Shown here: piece after piece, positions 1 through 6,990 of the stretch
Layout: each line of letters begins with the position of its first letter
Numbering within the stretch: position 1 is the stretch's first letter
NCBI GenBank assembly: GCA_041917855.1
Contig: JAYRWT010000040.1
Location: 1-27,306 of the forward strand
Length of the DNA: 27,306 bases
Source of the DNA: CALBLZ01 sp041917855
GTDB taxonomy: Bacteria; Patescibacteriota; UBA1384; CAILIB01
Direction of reading: 5' to 3'
Program-made: the position numbers and the translations under genes
The notes under the pieces: generated by a model
Database searches by the model: none
What the model was told of the DNA's origin: nothing
What the model saw: only the letters and a program-made list of their open reading frames with translations

Positions 1-1
1 G

Positions 2-406
2 ATTCTTAAAGAGGCAGTGGAAGAGTTGAGCGACAAAGTTTGCCTCGTCTTCCGTAACATGCCGCTTGATCAGCTCTACCCAATTCACCCACATGCCACA
101 ATTGCGGCCCAAGGGGCACAGGCAGCCAGTCTACAGGGTAAGTTTTGGGAGATGCATGACCTGCTCTTTCAGAATCAAGAAGGACTATCCGAAGAGAAAA
201 TCGTCGAGCTTGCTGAGAGCCTCAACCTTAATATGGAGCAGTTTGAAGAAGATTTTGCCAGCGCAGAAGTGGCCGAGCAGGTGGAAAATGACCTGAATAG
301 TGGTAAGGACAATGGTGTAACTTCCACACCAACCTTCTTCCTTAATGGTGAAAAAATCGAGAACTCTCGCGATTACAACGCACTGCTCCAGCTACTGCGT
401 AGCTAA
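2..406 (+). CDS. DsbA-family thiol:disulfide oxidoreductase, 3' part (5' end outside window)
   Basis: An open frame runs into the window from its left edge and ends with TAA at 404-406, so only the C-terminal 134 residues or so are visible. The pattern is that of the DsbA/thioredoxin_4 family: the helical insertion with FWEMHDLLFQNQ, then the cis-proline loop TSTPTFFLNG that packs against the active site, then a final helix. The catalytic CxxC of this family normally lies upstream and is not in the window. Such proteins act outside the membrane and oxidise or isomerise cysteine pairs in secreted proteins. A VKOR homologue at 6973-7458 would be a natural reoxidation partner. A GTG occurs at 17 but is internal to the reading frame and is not the real start. 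The convergent ZIP gene ends 22 nt away. The family call is firm; whether it is an oxidase or an isomerase cannot be seen. Confidence 0.88.
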   Translation: MLKEAVEELSDKVCLVFRNMPLDQLYPIHPHATIAAQGAQAASLQGKFWEMHDLLFQNQEGLSEEKIVELAESLNLNMEQFEEDFASAEVAEQVENDLNSGKDNGVTSTPTFFLNGEKIENSRDYNALLQLLRS

Positions 407-432
407 GTGCACCTGCGCAGGGTAGCACTTAG
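403..432. terminator. hairpin spanning the two convergent stop codons
   Basis: CTAAGTGC (403-410) pairs perfectly with GCACTTAG (425-432), and the loop holds CCTGCGCAGG, itself a palindrome. The TAA stops of the plus-strand DsbA gene and the minus-strand ZIP gene both lie inside the arms. There is no T-tract on either side, so intrinsic termination is uncertain. A compact bidirectional 3'-end structure is an inference. Confidence 0.35.
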
Positions 433-1208
433 TGCGTGCCAAGTAGGGCACTAAGCACGACCATAATGCCGTAAACCACGGCAAAGCTGATAAGAATACC
501 CGCCGGTATGATCCAAAGTGGTCGTTGATCGCGGTGGCTAATGCTGGCGTAGAGCTGGCGTAGTACTAAAGAGGCAAACCCACCGGCTACGATAGGCAGG
601 GCAATTTCTGGAATGCGCACAGAGCCCAATGCCAAACTCACCAGCATTGGTAGGGTGATCCCTGCCAAAGTTACTGCGAGTGATGTGCGTACAGCCTCGG
701 ATGGACTTAGCTTTGCAACCTGTACCAGGTGACCAAAGCCTCCAGCCTGCTTGGGTGCTTCATGTGCCAAAATAAGTAGTGCTGCGGTAAAACCGGCGGC
801 TGGGCTGGCCAAAAAACCACCGACAATAATCGTGCCATCCATGAGAGCATGGATAAAATTAGGAAAAATGTAGGGTAGGGCACGTGGGTTAAAGGACTTG
901 GTGTCACAATCTTCGCAGTGACAGTCATCATTCGCTCCATGGAATGTGTGGTGTACCAGCATGTCGATAGCACCAAATACAACTAAGCCGAGAAAGAACC
1001 AACCAGCATAGGGGACAGCCGGAAAGCCCGCCTCATGCGCTTCTTCGAGTAAGTGAAAAAGTTGATACAGCCCTGAGCCAACTGCCACGAGTAGTAGCCA
1101 GTAGCTATAGGTAATCATGGTGGCATGGTGCTTGCGGCTCACCACCAACGGTATGATTGCAGCTAAGGAAACAATGCCAAGTGCGATCAAGTAAAAAAGA
1201 ATAGTCAT
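429..1208 (-). CDS. ZIP family metal transporter
   Basis: A 259-residue membrane protein with about eight hydrophobic segments, the size and topology of ZIP (zinc/iron permease) transporters, which move divalent metals such as Zn2+, Fe2+ or Mn2+ into the cytoplasm. The metal-site helices are recognisable: NFIHALMDG supplies H120 and D124 (fourth-helix motif), and LAHEAPKQAGGF supplies H149 and E150 (the HExPxExGD-type fifth helix). The loop before the fourth helix contains a Cys/His-rich stretch, DDCHCEDCD (residues 94-102), in place of the more usual His-rich loop and probably a metal sensor or relay. The ATG lies 9 nt after the stop of the serine-hydrolase gene, so the two are probably one transcript with coupled translation. 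The metal specificity cannot be read from the sequence. Confidence 0.9.
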   Translation of the reverse strand: MTILFYLIALGIVSLAAIIPLVVSRKHHATMITYSYWLLLVAVGSGLYQLFHLLEEAHEAGFPAVPYAGWFFLGLVVFGAIDMLVHHTFHGANDDCHCEDCDTKSFNPRALPYIFPNFIHALMDGTIIVGGFLASPAAGFTAALLILAHEAPKQAGGFGHLVQVAKLSPSEAVRTSLAVTLAGITLPMLVSLALGSVRIPEIALPIVAGGFASLVLRQLYASISHRDQRPLWIIPAGILISFAVVYGIMVVLSALLGTH

Positions 1209-1217
1209 GTGCGGGGG

Positions 1218-2120
1218 CTAAGGAGCGGTAGCCAGAAGCGCTCGTGTTAAATCATGGATGTAAGCAGTGCGACGAGGTATATCGGGGTAGCCGCTACCGT
1301 TGGTCATAATTACCAAAACGTAGGTTTTGTTGTTGCGAATAATGATCGATGCATCGTTCACTACATCTTCCAACTCGCCAACTTTATGGTACACGGTGTC
1401 GGTACTCGAAAGTGCTGCAGGGATTAGGGTTTCGTTAAAGGTGTTCTGCAGGTAAGAAAGCATACGTTGCCGACTACTAGCCTGGAGCAGCTTGCCAGAA
1501 TACACGAGCTCTATCAGTTTGGCAGCGTCGCTAGCACTTAATAGGTTCCGCTCTAGCTCGTAAGTAGTAAGACCCAGGTCGTTACGCGCATAGGCCTCAA
1601 TCTGACTTTTACCAAATTTTTCGAAAAAAAGCAGCCAGGAATCGTTGTTGCTTTGGCGAAGTAGCTGTTCTAGTTGCCAGTTTACATCATAGGCACCGAG
1701 TAACTCGCTAAGACTCAGGTTGCCAGCATCAACCTGGCGAAATGCATAGTGTCCGGTGATCATTTTGGTGACACTAGCTGCCACTAGCTTAGTGTCGGCA
1801 TTCCTGACCAAGGCGTTATTACTCGTAAGTTCGCGAAAGTAGTAGCTAGTAGGTATATCTTCGTTTTTACTAAGGAGTTCGTCTACGGAGATTGGGGGGA
1901 CCTCATCATTCTGTACAGCTGCCAAGGCTTCAGTCGAGGTTTTGTTCGCTACGTCTGATTGGCTGTCCTGAGATGCGGCATCTGTACCGCTCTGTAATAC
2001 TCCGCGCACAGAAAAGGTAGTAACGAGTGCCAGTACAAGAAAAAGACTGGAGATAGCTAAGCGATTTAGCCGGTGACGCCTGCGCCCAAAGATGCGCGTA
2101 CGTCTACGTATTTGCCTCAT
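1218..2120 (-). CDS. membrane-anchored serine hydrolase (class A beta-lactamase / D,D-peptidase fold)
   Basis: A 300-residue protein with a very Arg-rich cytoplasmic N-terminus (about 20 residues), one transmembrane helix near 21-40, an Asp/Ser/Ala-rich linker, then a penicillin-recognising-enzyme domain. All three motifs are present in order: SVTK (nucleophile S116, K119), SNN (157-159), and KVG (246-248, the K[ST]G position). The spacing suits the class A beta-lactamase-like family (beta-lactamase2) rather than large PBPs. Likely roles are peptidoglycan D,D-carboxypeptidase or an uncharacterised cell-surface amidase or esterase. Nothing specifically supports antibiotic resistance. It is the first gene of a pair with the ZIP transporter. 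The start at 2120 is preceded by AAGG one base before ATG, too close for a normal ribosome-binding site. Confidence 0.82.
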   Translation of the reverse strand: MRQIRRRTRIFGRRRHRLNRLAISSLFLVLALVTTFSVRGVLQSGTDAASQDSQSDVANKTSTEALAAVQNDEVPPISVDELLSKNEDIPTSYYFRELTSNNALVRNADTKLVAASVTKMITGHYAFRQVDAGNLSLSELLGAYDVNWQLEQLLRQSNNDSWLLFFEKFGKSQIEAYARNDLGLTTYELERNLLSASDAAKLIELVYSGKLLQASSRQRMLSYLQNTFNETLIPAALSSTDTVYHKVGELEDVVNDASIIIRNNKTYVLVIMTNGSGYPDIPRRTAYIHDLTRALLATAP

Positions 2121-2172
2121 ACCTTGGTACAGAGTTAAAATAACTGTGTTTACTAAGCCTAACTAGCATCAT

Positions 2173-2466
2173 ATGAATAATCCTAGCATGAAAGTCTTTA
2201 TCCCTGCAGGCATCTTGCTGGTACTTTCAGCTGCATATGTCATGGTTATGCAACCTAAGGCTAGCAGTACTGTTTCCAAAAATAGCAGTACTCCCACATC
2301 TCAGCCAACAGCTTCTACCGATAGTCTTGCGTCTGCCAAGACGGTAGATACTTTTTCTACTCAGCTGGAGACTGACCTAACAAAGGACATGGATTCTGAT
2401 CTGGAGATGCTAACCACTGACGATTCAAAAGACTATGACTCAACCGTGGGCGCGGAAGAATTCTAG
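2173..2466 (+). CDS. small membrane-anchored protein of unknown function
   Basis: A 97-residue protein of no recognised family. An N-terminal hydrophobic helix (about residues 8-26) is followed by a Ser/Thr/Lys-rich linker and an acidic C-terminal half rich in Asp, Thr and Glu, so it probably sits outside the membrane on one anchor. There is no lipobox cysteine. An in-frame ATG at 2188 (MKVFIPAG) is an equally good start; AATAAT lies 6 nt before it and would make that start leaderless, like several others in the window. The next gene begins 20 nt after its stop on the same strand, so the two probably form one unit. Expression is supported only by the open frame and its sensible signal-anchor architecture. 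Confidence 0.6.
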   Translation: MNNPSMKVFIPAGILLVLSAAYVMVMQPKASSTVSKNSSTPTSQPTASTDSLASAKTVDTFSTQLETDLTKDMDSDLEMLTTDDSKDYDSTVGAEEF

Positions 2467-2486
2467 TAATTTCGAACGAACTACCT

Positions 2487-3374
2487 ATGAAAAACTTTCT
2501 CTTTCTCCTCATCGCTGGATCAGTTGTACTTGGGACTACAGGCGTTGCGCTTGCCCGTGAAGACGGTGAATCCAGTAGTAATAGCGGCAGCGGCCGTCGC
2601 GTAGAGGCGAGTGCCCGTGCTATCGAAGCTACTCGTAAACCCGAGGTACGCTCAACTCCTCGAGCTGCAGCAGAACTCTGCCGCAAAACAGAAGAGGTTG
2701 AGTCACGCGCTAACGAACTTAAAAGCAAGTCAGAATCTACCCGTCTACGTGAGCAAAAGGTAGTAGTTGATCGCCTGACAGAGCTAAGAAAGAAAGCCGA
2801 CAAGGACCAAGACATACGCCGTGAAGACCGCAGTGCGCAGGTTGATGCCTTTGGCGCTAAGTTTGAGCAGCGTGCCACTACCGAACCACAAAAGCAAGCC
2901 ATCCGCGATTTTGTGGCTGCTGTTAAGCAGGCAATTGCCGTTCGTAACGCAGCTGTAGACGCTGCTCAGGCCAAGTCTCGTGCTGCAGTAGATGCTGCCC
3001 GAGCAGAACGCGAAGCAGCTGTTGCTGCAGCTAGCCAAACCCGTGATACCGCTGTATCTAAGGCCATTACCACAATTAAAGAATCTTGCACCAAGGAAGA
3101 CCGAGTAAAGAACGCTAGCGATAGCGCTGCACGTACGGCTCAGGAAAGCTTTAGCGCTGCAGTAAAGACGGCTAACGAAACCTTTAAGGCAAAGATTAAG
3201 GCTGCGCATGAGACCCGCAACGCAGAGGTTAAGGCAGCACAAAATGCATTCAAAAAGTCGCTTGATGCAGCAAAAAAGACGCTCAAGGCAGCTATTGGTG
3301 ATCTAGCAGAGGCAAGTGCAACACCAACAGCTGCAGCAACTGCCACAGCCACCCCAGCTACAGAGGCACGATAA
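2487..3374 (+). CDS. secreted Ala-rich coiled-coil protein of unknown function
   Basis: A 295-residue protein with a clear signal peptide (MKNFLFLLIAGSVVLGTTG, cleavage expected after VALA near residue 23). Nearly all of the rest is Ala/Lys/Glu/Arg-rich and predicted helical, with long heptad-like stretches such as AAVDAARAEREAAVAAA and AKIKAAHETRNAEVKAA. It contains only two cysteines in the mature part (in AELCRKT and ESCTK). The C-terminal 20 residues are an Ala/Thr/Pro tail. This suggests a surface or periplasm-like fibrous protein, stalk or spacer. Family assignment is not possible by eye because coiled coils resemble one another. It follows the 97-aa anchored protein by 20 nt with no visible Shine-Dalgarno site. 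Confidence 0.72.
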   Translation: MKNFLFLLIAGSVVLGTTGVALAREDGESSSNSGSGRRVEASARAIEATRKPEVRSTPRAAAELCRKTEEVESRANELKSKSESTRLREQKVVVDRLTELRKKADKDQDIRREDRSAQVDAFGAKFEQRATTEPQKQAIRDFVAAVKQAIAVRNAAVDAAQAKSRAAVDAARAEREAAVAAASQTRDTAVSKAITTIKESCTKEDRVKNASDSAARTAQESFSAAVKTANETFKAKIKAAHETRNAEVKAAQNAFKKSLDAAKKTLKAAIGDLAEASATPTAAATATATPATEAR

Positions 3375-3420
3375 GTTCTGACCAAGCGTCTAGGAGAGAA
3401 GGGTTTTGTAGACATAGCGA

Positions 3421-3448
3421 AAGGCCACCCCAGGTAAGGGGTGGCCTT
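3421..3448 (-). terminator. strong GC hairpin, terminator of the 3484-4326 gene (may serve both strands)
   Basis: An 11-bp perfect stem, AAGGCCACCCC (3421-3431) with GGGGTGGCCTT (3438-3448), and a 6-nt loop. It lies about 35 nt past the stop of the minus-strand gene and, read on that strand, is followed by TTTCGCT. The T-run is short on either strand, but the stem is strong. It also sits 46 nt after the plus-strand coiled-coil gene, so it could stop transcription both ways. Confidence 0.6.
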
Positions 3449-3483
3449 CGAGTTTGAGATCAACTTCCGTTGGGTCGTCGTTC

Positions 3484-4326
3484 TCAGTTGGTTGGAGGAG
3501 CGCTCTTGCGGGCGCTGGTGTCCTTGCTCTGGAAAACTCCGAGGAGTTGAACCATCGCATTCTGGACTGCGCGCATTTCCAGGTTGCCGCCATCGGACTG
3601 TTGCTGCTGAACCCGGATCCCTTGCGATCGCAGGAGACCGGTAGCTACCTGACCGAAGACGTCGTTCTGGAACTTCGCCTTGCCCACCACCTGGTAGGTT
3701 GCAATCGACTGCATCGTGTCTCGCTTGATCACTTCCGCGATCAAGAACACGTTGGCGTTGGTCTCGCTGAAGTCCAAGTCCAGCCGTATGCCTCGGAAGA
3801 GGCTGAGGCGGCTTAGGCTGATCTCCAGATCATTGGCAGAGCTCGTGCGCTGTACTGTGACCCGAAGGATGTATTCGGCCGCAACGATGGTGCCGGTTTG
3901 GCTGACCGTTGCTTGGTTTACATCTGGGTTGCCGCGCAGCCTTTGACGCTCACCGCTTTCACCTTCAATCTCATCCAGGCTGGACGAGGGTAAGGCTCTG
4001 AGTCCTGTAAGCACAGTTGAGAGGTTAGGTCGAAGCCAGCTAAGCTGCTCGCCCCAGCCGCGGCGCTGTGCGCTGCGGCTTCTGCGGCCGTCGGCGTTAC
4101 CCAAGTCGACAACTCGGATTTCGACCGACTTTCCTGCCCAAGCAAAGTTGGGCTGGAGCTGGTTGGCCTGGACATTAACTTTGTCCAGCTTGACGGTCAC
4201 CCGCCCTGGCTGATCGCGCTCTACTTGGAGGCGGTCTGCCTGGGCAAGTGCCAAGGTTGTACTGAGAATGACGAAGGCGGTTAAAACCGCCGTTTTCAAT
4301 GAAGCGTTCATGTTGATCTCTCGCAT
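3484..4326 (-). CDS. secreted protein, possibly CsgG-like; self-contained cassette
   Basis: An exported protein of about 280 residues with a signal peptide ending ALAQA. The C-terminal half (AAEYILRVTVQ, a run of alternating hydrophobic residues, FLIAEVIKRDTMQSIATYQV, GKAKF, then a final helix with MRAVQNAMVQLL) has the order of elements found in CsgG/curli-assembly-like secreted proteins. That resemblance is weak and is inference. The ATG at 4326 has AAAGG 8 nt upstream and is chosen as start; the ATG at 4311 (MNAS) also works, and the TTG at 4350 lies almost on the predicted transcription start. It has its own consensus promoter and its own terminator. Codon choice (few CTA, TAG-containing or GGT-type codons, many CTG, GTC and CGC) differs from its neighbours, which hints at horizontal acquisition. 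Confidence 0.65.
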   Translation of the reverse strand: MREINMNASLKTAVLTAFVILSTTLALAQADRLQVERDQPGRVTVKLDKVNVQANQLQPNFAWAGKSVEIRVVDLGNADGRRSRSAQRRGWGEQLSWLRPNLSTVLTGLRALPSSSLDEIEGESGERQRLRGNPDVNQATVSQTGTIVAAEYILRVTVQRTSSANDLEISLSRLSLFRGIRLDLDFSETNANVFLIAEVIKRDTMQSIATYQVVGKAKFQNDVFGQVATGLLRSQGIRVQQQQSDGGNLEMRAVQNAMVQLLGVFQSKDTSARKSAPPTN

Positions 4327-4362
4327 TTTCGGTGCCTTTCGGTACCTCAAAATGTTGGCAAG

Positions 4363-4391
4363 ATTCTAGCACAAAACGGCCCTTTTGTCAA
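4363..4391 (-). promoter_or_regulatory. sigma70-type promoter for the 3484-4326 gene
   Basis: On the minus strand TTGACA (4391-4386) is followed after exactly 17 bases by TAGAAT (4368-4363), preceded by TGC, an extended -10. This is the closest match to the housekeeping consensus in the window. The spacer carries a perfect inverted repeat (ACAAAA...TTTTGT) that could be a repressor site. The predicted start of transcription is near 4356, about 30 nt before the ATG at 4326. Confidence 0.8.
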
Positions 4392-4425
4392 GGGTGTATA
4401 TGGCTCACAGAGCCGAGTAGAGGAG

Positions 4426-4857
4426 TTATTTCAGGTGAGCGAGTAAGGCCTCTTTGGCTGCATCTGGTAGTAACGGGAGGTCAGGCAGGGTATCGAAAGA
4501 AACCCAGCGTATATCCCAAACCTGGCCATTGGGGGTAGGCAGCGCGCGGTCTGGGTCACCACTAGGGTCAAAGTTGCCGTAAGCTTTGCTGCAGGTGTAG
4601 ACGTGCTCGGTAAGCAGGGGGTTTCGTGGGTTGGCAAAGGTGGCAAGCAGCGTTAAGCCTTCAGCTACCAGGTTAGTTTCCTCGGTAAACTCACGAGCAG
4701 CCGCTGTTACAGCATCTTCGCCAGGTTCAATCTCGCCACCTGGCACGGTGTAATAGATTCTGCCGTTATTCTCGCGGTAGCCGAGCAGCACAGTCTGCTC
4801 TTCCTGATTTACGTAGAGAACGCCGGCTCGAGCGTGGGGAGTGCCTGGTGTGCGCAT
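4426..4857 (-). CDS. NUDIX hydrolase
   Basis: A protein of about 143 residues, the usual size for a single NUDIX domain. The NUDIX box GGEIEPGEDAVTAAAREF followed by TEETNL fits Gx5Ex7REUxEExGU, with Asn in place of the last Gly; the REFTEE glutamates would bind Mg2+. These enzymes hydrolyse nucleoside diphosphates linked to another group; the substrate cannot be told from sequence. The ATG at 4857 (MRTPGTPHARAG) is preferred over 4866 because a TATACT -10 box ends at 4867 and predicts transcription starting near 4860, within or after the first candidate codon. The gene is divergent from galU with fewer than 40 bases between them, and the two -10 boxes are mirror images. Confidence 0.88.
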   Translation of the reverse strand: MRTPGTPHARAGVLYVNQEEQTVLLGYRENNGRIYYTVPGGEIEPGEDAVTAAAREFTEETNLVAEGLTLLATFANPRNPLLTEHVYTCSKAYGNFDPSGDPDRALPTPNGQVWDIRWVSFDTLPDLPLLPDAAKEALLAHLK

Positions 4858-4866
4858 AGTCACCAT

Positions 4867-4888
4867 AGTATAGCGTATCTGCTATACT
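4867..4888. promoter_or_regulatory. divergent mirror-image promoters of the NUDIX gene and galU
   Basis: AGTATAGC (4867-4874) and GCTATACT (4881-4888) form a perfect 8-bp inverted repeat around a 6-bp centre. Each arm is a TATACT -10 box, one per strand. The rightward box ends 7 nt before the galU ATG (4896); the leftward box ends 9 nt before the NUDIX ATG (4857). No good -35 hexamer is visible for either. Both transcripts would be leaderless or nearly so, and the two promoters would compete for the same site. Confidence 0.65.
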
Positions 4889-4895
4889 AACAGGT

Positions 4896-5777
4896 ATGAA
4901 AATTACCTCCGCACTTATTACCGCCGCTGGATTTGGTAGCCGTTTCTTTCCGTTAACCAAGAGCGTTCAAAAAGAAATGCTGCCGGTTTTGAATAAGCCA
5001 GTACTCGATTACTTGGTAGACGATTGTATTGCCGCTGGAATTACCGATATTTACCTTGTAGTACGTGCCGACGACGCCCTGGTTCAGTCCTACTACACAG
5101 AGCAGCCCCAGATTAAAGAGCAGCTCAAGCGCATCGGCACTGAACACAAGTATAAAGCGTTAGAAAGTCTGCACAGTAAGGCTAGGTTTACCTTTATTAT
5201 TCAGCGACCAGAAGATGGCTACGGCACAGGAGTGCCAGTAAGGCTAGCTGAGCAGTATCTAAAAGATCAGCCCGGGTTTTTGTACCTTACTGGCGATGAC
5301 TTTATTCTGCACGAGGGTGAGGGATCAGAAGCTGGTCAGCTCGTTCAAACCTGGGAAGCTGCCGGTCGGCCACTAGCTGCAGTTACCGCACAGAAGGTTG
5401 CTCCTGAGCAAACTCACCGCTACGGCATTCTACAGATTGCCGAATCTGACGGAAGCACTTGGCTGCAAGGCCTAGTCGAGAAACCAGCCCAAGGGACAGC
5501 ACCATCTAACCTGGCAAATATCAGCAAGTACATATTTACACCTGCTGTTTTTGATGCCCTACGTGATCAGCCTGTACACGAGATAGCTCTAGAGCTGTAC
5601 ATTACCGACACCATCACTACGCTTACCCAGCAGGGTAAAGTTGCAGTTCACGTTCCAACTGGTCAGTACCTAGATTGCGGGTCTGTGCCTAGCTGGCTAA
5701 AAACAAACCTTACTGTGGCCCTCAGAGATCCCGAAATTGGCGCTGAAGTCCGCCAGATGCTCCAAAGCCTTCTATGA
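4896..5777 (+). CDS. galU: UTP-glucose-1-phosphate uridylyltransferase
   Basis: A 293-residue nucleotidyltransferase matching GalU in length and motifs: the N-terminal nucleotide loop AAGFGSRFFPLTKSVQKEML (residues 11-30), a GYGTGVPVRLA segment in place of the usual GLGHAV region, the metal-binding GDD near residue 133, and LVEKPA near 190. It makes UDP-glucose and pyrophosphate from UTP and glucose-1-phosphate. UDP-glucose is the donor for GT3-type glycogen synthase, encoded at 15564-17399, so this is a plausible supplier for the alpha-glucan genes and for cell-surface glycans. The TATACT box ends 7 nt before ATG, predicting a leaderless message. Its stop overlaps the alr start by 4 nt (ATGA), so translation of the pair is coupled. 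Confidence 0.92.
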   Translation: MKITSALITAAGFGSRFFPLTKSVQKEMLPVLNKPVLDYLVDDCIAAGITDIYLVVRADDALVQSYYTEQPQIKEQLKRIGTEHKYKALESLHSKARFTFIIQRPEDGYGTGVPVRLAEQYLKDQPGFLYLTGDDFILHEGEGSEAGQLVQTWEAAGRPLAAVTAQKVAPEQTHRYGILQIAESDGSTWLQGLVEKPAQGTAPSNLANISKYIFTPAVFDALRDQPVHEIALELYITDTITTLTQQGKVAVHVPTGQYLDCGSVPSWLKTNLTVALRDPEIGAEVRQMLQSLL

Positions 5778-6919
5778 GTGTGGCGGCGCCCTTAAATTGG
5801 ATTGAGAACAGCCAAGAGGCGCTTGCGCATAACCTCGCTCAAATCCGTAGCCTTACAGGTCAGTCTGTAGAGATAGCTATTTGTGTAAAGGGTAATGCGT
5901 ATGGTCACGGCTTGGCCTGTCTTACTCCGGCCATTGAGCAGAATAGGGATGTAAACCGTGCAAGTATCTTCTCGATTGAGGAGGCCGCAGTTTTGCGTGA
6001 CTACGGTTTTACTAAGCCTATTCTCTGCATGGGTTATGTGCCAGAAAGTCAGCTAGATGCACTCTGGGATTTGCGGGTTGAGCCCTTTATCTTTGATCTT
6101 GAGCAGGCACGCGCCATTTCCGAGACAGCAGCTAAGAGGCAAGAACCAATACATGTGCATATAAAAGTAGATACGGGCATGACTCGCTTGGGTGTGTTAA
6201 GTGCCGATCTGCCAGCCTTTTTAGACGAAATTTTGGCAATGCCGGGCTTAGTGATCGCCGGTATGGCCACACACTTTGCTAGTTCCGATGCAGCAGGTGA
6301 CAATCCGCAGCTACAATCGCAACTTGCGTTGTACCAAGCAGCGCGCACTACAGCAGAAAGCCGGGGTCAGCATAACCTTTGCTACCAGGCTAGTAATAGC
6401 GCCGCAATCGTCCGATACCCGCAAGCCCACTTTAACCTGGTGCGACCAGGTAGAATGGCCTATGGTTACTTGCCTGACCGTCATTTTCAGCAGGAGTACG
6501 CTCCACAACTTGCGCCACTACGTGAGATTATTTCGGTAAAGAGCCGGATTATTCAGGTTAAGAGAGTGCCGGCCGGCACCAGCATTAGCTACAGTGCTAC
6601 GTACACTACCAAAGAAGACTCGACCATCGCAGTATTACCAATAGGTTACTCAGACGGTGTCTCCAGGTTTCTTGGCAATCGCGCAGACGTACTAGTTGGA
6701 GGCATGCGCTGTCCTATTCGGGGCAAGATAGCCATGAACGCAATGATGGTCGATGTATCTGCTGTACTAAGTGCGCAAGTAGGTGATGAGGTAGTTATTC
6801 TAGGAAGCCAGGCAGGAGGCACTATTAGTACCTACGAGCATGGCGTACTCTGTAATACGCTGCCGTACAACGTTCTCACTGCTTTTCAAGCGTATATTCC
6901 TAGGGTTTTAGTAGCATAG
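5774..6919 (+). CDS. alr: alanine racemase
   Basis: A 381-residue fold-type III PLP enzyme that interconverts L- and D-alanine for peptidoglycan. The PLP lysine is K39 in VKGNAYGHG, at the canonical position. The second catalytic base, tyrosine 273, lies in SISYSATYTT. Other family signatures are TGMTRLG, THFASSD, the GRMAYGYLP segment, LPIGYSDG and GKIAMNAMMVDV. Length is normal, so the enzyme should be complete. It overlaps galU by 4 nt. Its transcript probably ends at the hairpin at 6955-6990. D-alanine synthesis implies a cell with its own peptidoglycan, consistent with the D,D-peptidase-like hydrolase at 1218-2120. Confidence 0.95.
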   Translation: MSVAAPLNWIENSQEALAHNLAQIRSLTGQSVEIAICVKGNAYGHGLACLTPAIEQNRDVNRASIFSIEEAAVLRDYGFTKPILCMGYVPESQLDALWDLRVEPFIFDLEQARAISETAAKRQEPIHVHIKVDTGMTRLGVLSADLPAFLDEILAMPGLVIAGMATHFASSDAAGDNPQLQSQLALYQAARTTAESRGQHNLCYQASNSAAIVRYPQAHFNLVRPGRMAYGYLPDRHFQQEYAPQLAPLREIISVKSRIIQVKRVPAGTSISYSATYTTKEDSTIAVLPIGYSDGVSRFLGNRADVLVGGMRCPIRGKIAMNAMMVDVSAVLSAQVGDEVVILGSQAGGTISTYEHGVLCNTLPYNVLTAFQAYIPRVLVA

Positions 6920-6954
6920 GAGTACTTTCGGGGCTGCGCGGTAGCAAATGGCCT

Positions 6955-6990
6955 AGCCGCAAGCAGCAAAGACTAGCGGCTCGTTTTTTT
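6955..6990 (+). terminator. rho-independent terminator of galU-alr
   Basis: AGCCGC (6955-6960) and GCGGCT (6976-6981) form a 6-bp stem with a 15-nt loop, followed by a T-run at 6984-6990. It overlaps the last codons and the stop of the convergent VKOR gene, so the T-run doubles as coding sequence (lysine codons) on the other strand. Confidence 0.6.

Noticed and set aside
1218..2120. Calling the serine hydrolase a beta-lactamase resistance gene
   Set aside because: The SxxK, SxN and KxG motifs also fit D,D-peptidases, and the membrane anchor and context do not point to resistance.
2357..3463. Open frames antisense to the coiled-coil protein
   Set aside because: The Ala/Lys-rich coding pattern lacks antisense stops by composition; there is no start signal or family resemblance.
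4399..4415. GGCTC-TGT-GAGCC hairpin after the NUDIX stop on the minus strand
   Set aside because: Only 5 bp with a 3-nt loop and no T-run; it precedes a promoter and may be chance.
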